Below, one piece after another: positions 34,340-45,327 of a stretch of 64,000 nucleotides of DNA (position 1 is its first letter; every line of letters starts with the position of its first letter). The notes beneath the pieces are model-generated. The model did not search any database and had not been told where the DNA came from. It worked only from the letters and a program-made list of their open reading frames with translations. Source of the DNA: Hansfordia pulvinata. Its lineage: Eukaryota; Ascomycota; Sordariomycetes; Xylariales. The position numbers and the translations under genes are program-made. The stretch lies in NCBI GenBank assembly GCA_006538405.1, contig BJKQ01000004.1, forward strand, positions 2,790,001 through 2,854,000. Direction: 5' to 3'.

Positions 34340-35614
34340 GGGCGTGGTTGGCCGCATCGTCGCAGATGGTGTCATACTCGTAATGCCATTGCCACAGCGT
34401 CTTGGCCCGGAACAGTGCGGCACACGATGGGTCAGGTCAACGAGGAACACGGCGCGCAGGGAGGGCGGCCATGGCCTGGAGTGTCGCACTTTCGATCGGT
34501 CATCAGTGTCGGTGTTTCGTTCGTCGTCGTGGTTTATCGTCGAACATGTAGGACGAGCATGGATGGAGCGCGTGGAGGAGGTCCGTTGAAGGAAGCACCA
34601 GAGAGATGTCCGACCTGACGGTGATTCTCCCGACCTAAATCCCGTCCCTTCCGATGTTGGGGGAGGGGATCTGATGTTCGTGGGTACTTGTTGGTCGCGC
34701 GTGGCTCGTCTCTTGGTACTTTGTCTACATTCGGTACATCACCCGTCTGCGGTACCTACCTTAGTACAGTGCCTGCGACGTGACGTGACGCGGCCCACGG
34801 CAAGGGGGGGCAGCTGCGTTGCCGTCGCAAATCCGGTCGCACTTGCCCCTTGATGATGGGTATGGATTGGCTCATGTTCTTTGTTCGTCAATGGCAGCCA
34901 CGACCCAAGCACCCAAGCTGCTAACGTGCGTAGTTTCCCTGTAGTCGGCCTTGGCCCTGCACCGCGTTCGCCGTCGCTCGCTCCGATCTCTCCAGAAATA
35001 CTTCCATACTTCTGGTTATTGCAGTTCGCAATCCAGTGCCGGGCGACTCGGCAGCGCAGACAAAGACTGGGCGTCCTTCTCTTCTCCCTCCCTCCACGTC
35101 TTTGCTTGCTGCTTGGCGGCTACCAAGACACAAAGGCGAACCCTCCCTCTCTTCTTCCCTTCTCTTCCTCTCTTTGATCTTTTCCACATATCCCCCGGCG
35201 GCCTGACTCGACCCGGCCTCAAGACCCCTTCGTCTCCCAAACACCAACCGTTCCTTACCAACTTCCCGCCGTCTCCCACCCAGACATTCGATCCCAGCCC
35301 GGTACGACGACGACTTTGCATCACTACTGCCCTCACGACCATTCCAGGGCTTCCTCACGCCCTCCACCTTGACGCTCGAGCAGACTCCCGGACAGCTACG
35401 CGATCAGATCACTCTTCCCGGCTCCTATCTCAACATCCGACCTGCACTTCCCCAGCGATCCCGCATTCCTCCGCCTTGGCTCACAATTGCCAAGAACCGC
35501 CTCCACTCACGACCTCGGAATTCACGCCTGTGCCAGCCGGCTTCTCGCACCTTGATCTCCCTGCCCGGTGGTATTTTGTCCCAGTTCTTGGTCTGCTGGC
35601 TTCATACTCAGATT
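31728..35614. other. Gene-poor spacer of 3.9 kb
   Basis: No supported gene. It contains five TACGAGTA/TACTCGTA octamers (33128, 33940, 34109 and 34115 overlapping, 34375) and a CCG run (34311-34339). From about 34.9 kb on it is pyrimidine-rich, probably promoter and a long leader of the membrane protein gene at 35615. Open frames of 100-240 codons were examined on both strands and show no domain or signal. Confidence 0.55.
34311..34339. repeat. CCG trinucleotide repeat
   Basis: About nine to ten CCG units in non-coding DNA. Confidence 0.9.
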
Positions 35615-36947
35615 ATGGTTGCAAGGTTGGCGGCCGGCCTCGCCAGGCTGGCCCGTACCGTGCCCCTCGGGGACATGACTAAGAGAACAAACGAGGGTCA
35701 CGACATTGTAAAGATAGTGGAAAATCTGCCCCAGGACGTCATCTGGTGGCTAGCGCTGGCCGCACTCAACTGCTTGATTTTTGTGCCTCCTATAATCTTT
35801 GTAGGTTGCTCATCTCCCGTCCATTCGCCACCTGACCCGATCCTCGGGAACCCCGCCAAGCTAACGCCATTCTGCCGCCAACCAGCTCTCCTACAGCGTC
35901 AACAGTCTGTGGCCTGTCTTGACCATAGTTGAAGATGATGCGCCACCGACGTACGAGCGCATAGCAATGGAGGAGAGGGGCTCGCCGTCTGAAGAAGGCA
36001 GCACCGGCGGCAACGGTGATGACAATCACGACGAGAAGCTGGCCGAGAAGGAGGGCGAGAAGCCTTCCTACCGCGCCCCTGACGACAATGGGTATGCTGA
36101 CGAGGCTGGCGGGTGCGACTGCGCCTCGAGATCCAAGCCCATCACTGCGAGCCTGCGCACTCTGAACCGCACTCTCTATGCCCTCGAGGGCTGGCCCTCG
36201 TTGCTGAGGGGCTTGCGTCCACACATGTTCCTCAACTTTTCCATTGCCGGCACCGGCGCCCTGCTGGGCTGCATCCCTTATGTTCCCACCCTGCTGGCTG
36301 TCGCTGTCGCGCCTTTGCCTGTGCTGCAGCTCTATACCGCCTGGGTGCACATAGCCATTGCCGCCCCCGACAAGTCGCGGTCGGTCCTGTCTCGATTTCC
36401 ATCGTACGGAGTGGTTTTCCGTGCTACCGCCCTGCCCGCTGTGGCCATGTATCTGGCGATCGGTCTGTCGCAGGAGTTGCCGCTGGCCGTCTTCGACGCC
36501 ATGAACGTCGACATGTGGGATCCCACCAACTCGGGCGCCCTCAGTGTGCCCTACCTGCCGGGCCGCGCGAGCGATGTCGCGCTTCTGTTTGCCATGGCCG
36601 CCGCTTACCTGACCATCACTTTCCTGCTGGTCATCCCCGCACAGGTTGTGTTGACGCGCGTGCAGGCTTCGCTGCTGCCGACCGACGAGCGGGCTATTGT
36701 GGACTTCGACCGCACTTTCCAAGGGGCCCTCGAGGGGAAGCAGGGGCACGAGAACGGCGCTTATATCACGCCTTCGCAGGCGTGGCGCTCCTTTTCTGCC
36801 GACGCCTGGTGGCGTCTTGCTTCCATGTACCTGAAAGTGTGCGTCATAACACTGGCCGCTGGAGCTCTCATATTCACTGCCGTGGCATTGCAGGTTGTCA
36901 CTGTCTGGGAGCGCATGGGCGGCCCAGACGGTGGGGAGCCCAAGTGA
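35615..36947 (+). CDS. Polytopic membrane protein of unknown function
   Basis: Two exons (35615-35800, 35886-36947) encode 415 residues. Intron 35801-35885 has GTAGGT, an AGCTAACG branch and ACCAG. After a short basic N-terminus the protein has a hydrophobic segment split by the intron (WWLALAALNCLIFVPPIIF then SYSVNSLWPVLTIV), a PPTYE motif, an acidic disordered loop (about residues 90-145), and at least four more hydrophobic segments: around FLNFSIAGTGALLGCI, LLAVAVAPLPVLQLYTAWVH, ALLFAMAAAYLTITFLLVI and VCVITLAAGALIFTAVALQV. There is no enzyme signature. The PPTYE sequence near the membrane could be a PY-type site for a Nedd4/Rsp5 ligase (inference). I cannot assign a function. Confidence 0.8.
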
Positions 36948-39900
36948 CGCTCTCACCATCACGTGGCAAACACGTCAAATAGAACTCAATAAGGATATAA
37001 AGACGAGACCCGGATGATGATTGCACCATTGTGAAATAGTCTCGCCATTTGGCTGGTGATCCGAGAATGGTGCGTCGGAGAGCGTCATGGCTGGCAAGGC
37101 CGTGATTGATTGCCGGTGGATGACTCGCGGCCTCGGCCTGAGTTAAATGGCTGATGAAGCCACACCCCGACCAAAGAGCTTGCTACCGCTGGTAGACAAC
37201 GAAAGTCGGCCATGCCGAGCTGTCAGGCATGACCCATCTCTTGCTCATGCTACCATGACTACGGCTGGGCCACTCCCACATCGTCGCGAGGCTCTCGCAT
37301 CGGGGCTTCGAGTCAGGGTCGGTGAGAGTCGCAAGTTGCGGCTGAGGCAGCGAGTTGCTTTGCGGCCGGACACGGGCAGCGGCGAGGGAGCGGCACCCCA
37401 AAAGAGAAACCGGGCTTTTGTGGTTCTCGGCGCGTTGCATGTTGGCCTGGAAGGTGGCGAGGCGACCCGCGTCCGGCGAAAGGGCCTGTCCCTTTCTCCC
37501 GCGCTTGTTCTAGTGGCTCGACGAGCTTGAAGCCATGATACGTTGCCGGCGCCTCCCTCCCCACGGGAAGATGGCAGGGGTCTTTTCTTGGCTGTGAGAA
37601 TTTCAAATGCCGAGGAGCCAATACGCCACGCCGCGATCCGAGTCGGTAAGTTATTTTCGGAAACGATCACATTTACCATGTCGCCGGCCCGCAAGACTAG
37701 TCTGTAGCCAATACGAGTAGTCGATTGCCTCTGCTCTTGGAGTCTTTTGTAGCTTACGAGTATCAGGTGGTTGGGAAGGGCGACCAGGTATCGAGAGAGA
37801 GCCCGAACTTCTTTGTCTTCTCTCCTCGAAAGCGGCCAACATGATACCACTCAAGTACCCAGTATGACCTTTTCGATGACCGGGCCCGTCGGGGTCTACT
37901 CCTCGTGCCAACGCAGGTAGGGTTTTTTTTTTTTTTTTGGCCCTTCCTTTCCGAGACGATCGAGGACCTTCTTCCCCGGCGCGCGCCCCTCTTGTCTCTG
38001 TGGCCTCGGCGGTCTAGTCGGGCTCTGTCGACGGCGCACAGTCGAGGCAGGCCACCCGCCGCATTGCGGACGAGCGGCCGGGGCTCAGCGGTCCCGGGCG
38101 TACTGAGCATCTGGGCTGTCTGCGCGTCCTGGCCTCTCCGAGTTATTATTCGAAGCGAAGCGAACGGCCTGCCCCCACCCTCTCTCACCTCAAGGTTCGG
38201 CTAAAGAGGCGAATGGCCTCGGATTTAGAAGAGACAGGCGGCCAAAACCATAAGGTAAGGATGCTCTGGGCTTGGGTTGTGGAATATAGTGGTTCCGCAC
38301 AGGAGGCAGGCAGCAGCCCTGCAGGGGAAGGTGAGGCGAGATCTCTGGGGATGGATCGAGAAGTTGTAGGGCGGGGCTGGCAAGGGATCAACAAGCTACG
38401 GGGTACGTACTGCGCGCCCCTCTGTTGGCTCATGCGGGGTGTCTCTTACTTTTTTCTTCTTCTTTTTTCCTCTCTCGCGTCGTTGCTTCTGTTTGCCCTG
38501 TGGAAGGCACGACTGTGCAATGCGAGTATGGACCAAGGGCAGTTTTGGCTTGGGATCAGGCAGACAGGGAGACTCTCCTGTTCACAAACATCCAACATCA
38601 ATACCTCCGTTGCTTTCCCATCCACGACCATCAACCCATTACAAACCTGATCCACCACACACTCAGGGATGAGTAAAAGTGCCCACGGTGCCTACTCACG
38701 CTACCGCATGCTCTTGGCTCCCCACTGAAAGAGGCGGACATGCTCTTTTTCTCCAGTGCCAGGCCACATCTCAAGTCTTTCGCCGCAGCATCGCCCTGTG
38801 GCAACGGTGCACCACGGCGCAGCTTTGCGAGCGATGCCGCTCAGAAGAACCTGTTGCCGGCATATCCCGCTACTACTAAGGAACACATTTTCGCGCAACC
38901 AGAGGATCAATCAGAGGCAAATCCAGGGCAGAGTTCTTTCGGGACCGCCGCTCGGCTACCTACCTGTCCAGGATCACAGCCATGGCTGGGCTGCCAACTA
39001 GCGCGCGGTCTTTGCCGGTATTAGTTTGATGCACACTCGCTCGACTCCCCCCCTAGGGTGGTCGTGGGTGAGGAGAAGAGCTGAATGAATGGCGGCTTGG
39101 ATCGGCGGGAGCCGCGTGCCAGAGGCGTTGGCGCATCCCGTGGGAACGGGATAGGGCATGGATATATGCGCCTATCTTACTCATCACGCTCACGTACTCA
39201 TCGTCGCCGCCACGCTGGCGAACCTCGGGGCGCGATTCCACTTGGAGGAGAATTCACCCCTGTCAAAACTCGATCCGGGATGGGGTCGAACGCTCCTCGA
39301 CGATCGGCCGCCCGCATCCGTGCGAGTAATCCACGCAGGTGAGCCGCCCCCCCGCAGATGAGAGAACTGATGAGAGACCACAATCCTGCTTTTCGAAAAA
39401 CGTGTGCCGCCAGTGGCCACCTCTGCAAAGTCGCCACTCGTCCGCTCCAGAAGTCAAGATCCGCAGCTTTTCCCGCCACCAGGGAGCTCCATGCCCAACG
39501 ACAAATGCCGTCTTCTGCTGGGGGAGGGCTGAGCAAGGATTTGGTTAGGCCAGGGGAGAAAATAGGCACAGGCACGTAGCGCGCAACACGTGCGGCCGCG
39601 CCTCCCTTGGCAGGAGCATTCATTCAGGTTGTTCGTGGTTGGTGGTAGGTATTGTATGATACCCAGAGGAGTTATAATGTGTGACAACCCCCCCAGGACG
39701 GAGAGGTGCCCTGGTCTATCGTCACGACCAACTTGTGTATCAAGTCCCCCTTTGTTTTGACCATTTGCTGTTGACTTTTCCGGACTGAGAAATCCGTCTG
39801 TCTGTCAGTACCCGACGAGCCGCCCTCGCAAAACCAGAATTTTTTCTCTTGACAAGCACACCACATACCTAGTAAGAGAACCAGAAAGGAAGAGATACTG

Positions 39901-40023
39901 GCATTCAAGAAGACGCCGAAATAAGGGGAAAGGAAAGAAGAAAGAAGAAGAAGGAAAAGAGGATAAGAGACAGCAAGGAGCAACCAGTTCCCGTCGCGCC
40001 AACTCGCCACGCCGCTATCGACG
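36948..40023. other. Gene-poor spacer of 3.1 kb
   Basis: No supported gene. It contains two TACGAGTA octamers (37712, 37755) and a run of 16 T (37923-37938). The last 200 bp before 40024 is AG-rich on the plus strand, which could be a leader of the secreted gene. Confidence 0.55.
37923..37938. repeat. Poly(T) run of 16
   Basis: An uninterrupted T homopolymer in non-coding sequence. Confidence 0.85.
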
Positions 40024-40045
40024 ATGACGATGACGATGACGATGA
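40021..40045. repeat. ACGATG hexanucleotide repeat over the start codon
   Basis: About four ACGATG units place successive in-frame ATG codons at the beginning of the secreted orphan gene; unit-number changes would keep the frame. Confidence 0.85.
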
Positions 40046-40686
40046 AGAGGACGCCCGCCGCGGCACGCGCTCTGCAACTCGTCATCCTCCCCCTCCTGCT
40101 GCTGGCACATTTGCAACAGCCGGCCGCGGCGCGGGCCACCACGCTCCCACGCACCCTGCGGCCCCGCACCGACGACAAGCTGTTAACAGCCAGGATGGGC
40201 GAGGGCATCCTGGGCCAACAGCAGCAGGAGGAGAACGAGGTCAAGCACATCACGATCGCGTTCGCCGAGCCGCTGCAGCAGGATGGGACGCCGATCTTTT
40301 GGGAGAAGCCGGCCAAGGTGAAGAACAAGGACAACGAGGGAAAGCCGGCGGTGCTGCGCGACTGCGTGCCGATGCAGTCGTGGGTCGTCTTCACGCACGT
40401 AGAGGAGGACGCGGAGGAGATCATCAAAGAGCGGCGCGCGCTTCGCAAGCGCAGCCTCCGCAAGGGCGGTCTCAGCAGCGCCGACATCGCCAAATTCGTT
40501 GATAAGGTCAACAAGCTCAAGACTGGCGGGAGCAGCGTCGTCCCCGGGTCGGCGTGCGAGCTCCACATGACGTGGGGCGATGAATACGACTACGCCGTCG
40601 ACATCGACGACCCTTGGATGGAATTACGCCACAACGACGACGACGCGGCCGCCGCCTTCGGCCAGCCCTCCGCGCCGTTCAAGTGA
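40024..40686 (+). CDS. Secreted orphan protein with Met-Thr repeat start
   Basis: A single-exon gene of 220 residues. The first ATG lies in an ACGATG repeat that encodes MTMTMTM before KRTPAAARALQL and a strong hydrophobic core (VILPLLLLAHL), so any of four Met codons (40024, 40030, 40036, 40042) could start a working signal peptide. The mature protein has KHITIAFAEPLQQDGTPIFW, a cysteine (CVPMQSW), a highly charged helical part (ERRALRKRSLRKGGLS) and a second cysteine (GSACELHMTWGDEYDYAVD); the two may pair. The tail is acidic. No family was recognised. The FWEKPAKVK..ACELHMTWG layout looks like a folded extracellular domain. Confidence 0.7.
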   Translation: MTMTMTMKRTPAAARALQLVILPLLLLAHLQQPAAARATTLPRTLRPRTDDKLLTARMGEGILGQQQQEENEVKHITIAFAEPLQQDGTPIFWEKPAKVKNKDNEGKPAVLRDCVPMQSWVVFTHVEEDAEEIIKERRALRKRSLRKGGLSSADIAKFVDKVNKLKTGGSSVVPGSACELHMTWGDEYDYAVDIDDPWMELRHNDDDAAAAFGQPSAPFK

Positions 40687-41009
40687 TCCCAGAGGCCGCT
40701 GGGAAAGTCTACCTACCTTACCTTATCTAGGTAGATGATGAACGGGCTGTGTTCCCCCTTCTTCACCTCACCCCCTCTGCTACCTAACTATTTCTTAAGC
40801 CACGCCGCGGCGGAGAGAGGTACTGTCCTACTACTCGTACACGTCTTGTAGAAAGAAGGGGGGGGGAGGGAGACCGATTCCTCGCGCTGCGGCGGCGCCT
40901 TGCTGTACATAAAGATCCTGCACATAGATTCAAAATTAATGTCGTTCCGCTTGTTATATCTTGCCCTGCCACACCTCAAGTTACCTCTTCACATGACCTA
41001 TTTCTCGCC

Positions 41010-41120
41010 CCTTACATCTCTCTCTGTCTGTCTCTCTCTTCAGCTTTCTCACCTCTGTCTTTCCCCTCATCTTTTGCCCCTCCTCCTCCCCCCTCTCTTT
41101 TCTCTCTTTCTGCCTTTCGC
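41010..41120. repeat. Polypyrimidine (CT-rich) tract
   Basis: About 110 bp almost entirely C and T on the plus strand in non-coding DNA. Confidence 0.8.
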
Positions 41121-41722
41121 GCGCGCGGAGCAATACTCCGGCTGACCTAGCTCATCCGAAAGGGGCAGGGTTTCCAATCCCGGTGCTTCTTTTTCACCCG
41201 CGTCGGCACTCGAAGCACGCCTTCTTGGTGGCCGCGGCGGGTTGGAAACCGTCAAACCAACAGCCCCATCTGGGTTCCTCGCGAGTACTCCGGACCAGGC
41301 TGACTTGGGTTACGACCCTTTTCTTTCTTGTCGCGCCACGCATTCGGTTTTTACTTCATAACAAAAATAAAACAACTTGGGAGGTGGGTGGAGGGGTTGC
41401 AGGTGACGCCACCAAGGGGGAGAGGAGGGTAAAGGGGGGTGGGGGGCGGCGTTGAGTCTCGAACGACTGCGGTCTTGTTTTTCCTCCCTCGGCCCCGAGG
41501 CAATGTGCTCCAAACCAAACCTGCCAAACCGCCCATTGGACCCGGCGGCGGCGGAAGAGAGACAGGACCCTTTCGTCGGGCCTCTTCTATCTTATTGACC
41601 GCCCGGCCGACCCGCCCGCGCGAGCTAACTTGGTCGAAAGCCTTAAGGCACAAAATATCCTAATTTAAAAAAGGACTATTGTGTATCACTCACATGGCGC
41701 CCGTCTGTCTGCATCGGGCAAT

Positions 41723-41723
41723 A

Positions 41724-41753
<30 letters not shown>
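41723..41753. repeat. ACG trinucleotide repeat
   Basis: About ten units with one GCG interruption, non-coding. Confidence 0.85.
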
Positions 41754-41754
<1 letters not shown>

Positions 41755-42679
41755 TCCGGCTCCTCACGAGCATCGCCTCACGACACCCGCCCCCCCCTCC
41801 CCTCCCCTCCTTTTCTTTCTCTCACTTGCTTAGGTAGGCTTAGGTAGGTACCTACGTGTCGGCCGGATGGACGGGGAGGAAGAAGAAAGAAAGAAAAAGA
41901 CAAGCAACCCTCGCCCCGTTCGACGCACACAGGCCAGAAAAGTTCCAGATTTGGCAGCGTCATGTCATGGTGCGAGGGCAGTCAAGATTTCGCCCCTTCC
42001 CAAGAGGACCAAACCTACTCCGCCGCATCTGCGCACTGCCGTCCGCGACAGGGTGGCGGCGAGCCACGGCGCGCCCGGCGCTGCTGAGGCTGTCAAAAAA
42101 AAATTCAAATTCGACGATCCCGTCCCGCCACTAGCCTTTTGCTCGTACTCCCTCCCTACCAGCGGACCACCCACGTGCCTATGTTGCGGCAGTCTTGATG
42201 CGATCGTCACGTAGGGTGAAAGTGCCAGGTCGTCTTGCCACGGGCCCGGCGCTGCATCCCGACGCGCGAATGGAAGCTCTCATCCACAAGCAAGCTGTGC
42301 AGGACGCCCCTGGGGGGCATCCAGATTATTTTAACTGAGTTTATTTTTCATGTTACTGCCTGTCTTTATCCTCTGCTGCTGACCTCTCCTTCTTGCCTCG
42401 GGCTGATCTTCTCTCCTGCTAACCCCCGGGTTCCATGCTATATGTACAAGATGACGACGGCCGCGCGCGCGCACGCCTCATGTGCCCCGGAAGCTATTGC
42501 AAACAAAGGGGAAAACGGATGGCAAAATAAGTCTCCAGAAGAACGGGGCGCCTCGAACCGCCGGAGCTCTCAACAGCAATAGTACATGGCGGGTTCTGCT
42601 CGTGAGTCTGCCCGTTCCTCCGTATCTAGGGTAATCTTCAGCGGGCCATTTTTATATCGATGGGGAACACGCGCCGGTT

Positions 42680-45327
42680 TCACGCGCCGTAGGCCACTTG
42701 TCCCATGGGCTTGTCCGGGCCCATGCCGGGAGCCATGAACTCATTCGTGGGGTTGCCCGTCTTCTTGGCCGCCGAGCACCGCGCCATCGTAGGGGAGCTG
42801 GGAGACAAGTTAGCTTGCCACTGGACACTGGATTCGGGAGCGTCTTCACATACCTTCTGGAGATAACATCTGTGAAGTAGAAATCCTCGATAACCTTCTT
42901 CAGAGGCTCGTTCGTAGGCTTGGCGCCCTTGTTCTGGTCCACCAGCTGCACCTTGCTCAGCTGAGGAAGCGATGTGGGCTCAATCACATCATATGAAGCA
43001 AGAGCTGGGCTGATCTCGAGCATTCTGTCGCGGAGCATGGCAACATCGTCGTACGGCAGAGGCGCGCCAAAGAACTCGCTGATGGCGCGGATGATCTTCC
43101 AGTCCGTCCTGGCCGCGCCGGGGAGCGACGTGGCAGCACGGGTCATCTGGACGCGACCTTCAGTGTTGACATAGGTTCCGGCCTTCTCGGTGTAGGTGGC
43201 GCCGGGCAGGACGACATCGGCAATCTGCGCGCCCTTGTCACCGTGGTGACCTTGGTACACAACGAAGGCATCCTTGGGAATGTCGGCCTCGTTGAACTCG
43301 TCGGCGCCGAGAAGCCAGACGAACTTGGGCTTGGTCTCGGCCACAGCGGCTGAAGGGGTGACAAAGCCGACCTCAAAGGCACCAGCCCTGGACGCGGCCT
43401 TCTGCAGGACGTTGAAGCCGTTGTGCTCCGCAGTCTGGAAGTTGGCAGCGTTCTTGTCGACAAAGCCACCAATCAGCTCGTAGAAGGCCTTGGCATCGGC
43501 GTGGTCGGTGACACCAGAGCCGACAATGATCATGGGCTTCTTGGCCGCCTGGAGCTTCTTGCCGAAGGGGCCGGCCAGGGCCTGCTTCAAAGCGGCGTAG
43601 TCAGCTCCTAGGTGCTCAAACTCGAAAGTGGAGTCCCAGGTCTCGCCAACGACTCCAATCTCGAGGTCAGACCTCAGCCACTGCTTCCGGATCCTGGCGT
43701 TCAGGCCGGCAGCCTCGTGTCTGGGGTTGGTACCGACAATCAGCATGCAGTCGGCGTCCTCGATACCCCAGATCTTGGAGTTGAAGGCATAGTTGGACCG
43801 GACATCGACACCGTGGGCCACGGGCCGTTTCCAGAGGGCATGTCGAGAGCCAGGTTGTCAGAGCCCAGCTTGTTGGCGAGGTCCTTCATGGCGACGAGGG
43901 ACTCGACCTCGGTCAGCTCACCAGCGATGACCTTGAACTCGTTGCCCTGAGGAGCCTTCTGCTGGTACGCAAAAGCAACCTCGGTCAGAGCCTGCTCCCA
44001 GTCGGCAGGCTCAAACTTGCTGTCTCTCCGTACCAGGGGCATGGTCAGGCGCTGGGTCTTGAGGCCGTCACAAGCGAAGCGGGACTTGTCGTTGATCCAC
44101 TCCTCGTTGACGTCGTCGTTGAGGCGGGGCTGGACGCGCATGACCTCAAGACCACGCGAGTCGACCCGAATGGCAGAGCCGAGGGCGTCCATGACGTCAA
44201 TAGACTCGGTCTTCTTCAGTTCCCAAGGGCGGGCCCTGAAGGCGTAGGGCTTGGAGGTGAGGGCGCCAACGGGGCACAGGTCGATGACGTTGCCGGACAT
44301 TTCCGAGTCGAGGTTCTTCTCCAGGTAGGTGCCAATCTGAATGTCGTTACCGCGGCCGAAAGAGCCCATCTCAGGGGCGCCGGCAATGTCGTTGGCGAAA
44401 CGAACACAGCGGGTGCAGTGAATGCAACGGTTCATCGAAGTCTTGATAAGGGGGCCGATGTTCTTGTCTTCGACGGCGCGCTTGCCACCGATCTCGTGGA
44501 AACGGCCACGGTCGGCGCCGTAGCGCATGGACTGGTCCTGGAGGTCACACTCGCCACCCTGGTCGCAAATGGGGCAGTCAAGGGGTGGTTCGCGAGCAGG
44601 AACTCCATAACACCCTCGCGAGCCTTGTGGGTGAGGGGAGAGTTGGTCTTGACGTTCATGCCGGGCTGAACGGGCCACGCGCAAGACGCAACTGGCTTGG
44701 GGCTTTCTCGACTTCGACAAGACACATACGGCAATTGCCCGCAATCATGAGCTTCCTGGAGGTCGATAGGGTCAGCGGGCGGGGCACAGCGACGAGGATG
44801 GCGCGCGGGCAAAGAGCAATATGGATTCGGTCGTTCGTACTCATGGTAGCAATATCTGTAGGCGAGAAGGGTCAGTTAAGCAGGTCACCCAATGGGTAGA
44901 ATCTCGGGGTGAGGGGGGGATAGACTGACCTTGGAACTGTGGCGCCAGCTTTCTCACAGGCCTGGATCAGAGCCGAACCGGCTGCAGGTAGAGTTAGCAG
45001 AATTCACATGGGGACTCAATCCTTCGCTGAACTCGGGTTTATTTGCGATTTGATCATCGCGGCTCGCGCGGAAAAGGGGGTGTGGCTGGTGTTTGTTGTC
45101 GACTTCAAACGTACCCTCAATCGATACCTTCTTGCCATCTGAGGGAGGGAAAACAGTAGGTTAGCCAGCTTGTCATCAAACCGCGCAGCAGTCGTAAGAG
45201 GTGACGAACCAATGGTCAGCTCAACCTCGGCAGGGCGCTGAGCGGTGGCCGTGAAGGCTCTGGACGAGGACCTGGCAGCATGCCTGCCCGTCCGCCAAGC
45301 CGAACGAGCCAGATTTTGTCGCAGCAT
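42680..45327 (-). CDS. nuo-78: NADH:ubiquinone oxidoreductase 78-kDa (NDUFS1-type) subunit
   Basis: Six exons: 45210-45327, 45115-45138, 44930-44981, 44841-44855 (15 nt), 42854-44755 and 42680-42797. Donors and acceptors are canonical; the last intron 42798-42853 has GTATGT, AGCTAAC and CCCAG. The N-terminus is a mitochondrial presequence. The iron-sulphur cluster cysteines are present: RYCYHE then AGNCRMC and CAWP for the 2Fe-2S cluster, [15 protein letters not shown], and CIHCTRC with CPVGAL for the 4Fe-4S clusters. The end is MGQVAYGA. The large exon is broken three times by a missing base: in GGGG 44699-44702, in GGGG 44582-44585 and in GGG 43822-43824 (plus strand). Adding one base at each gives 744 codons including the stop. 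Because the rest is intact and the gene is essential for complex I, I read these as sequencing errors. The product is the electron-entry module subunit in the mitochondrial matrix arm. Confidence 0.93.

Larger units (their letters stand above)
40687..42679. other. Convergent spacer rich in simple sequence
   Basis: It lies between the 3' ends of the secreted gene (plus) and the complex I gene (minus). It contains a TACTCGTA octamer (40832), a long pyrimidine tract (about 41010-41120), an ACG repeat (41723-41753) and TAGGTAGGTA-type runs near 41830-41855. No gene was accepted. Confidence 0.55.

Noticed and set aside
34951..35682. 243-codon plus-strand open frame before the membrane protein gene
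   Set aside because: It overlaps the start of the membrane protein in another frame and is dominated by Pro/Ser/Leu from a pyrimidine-rich leader.
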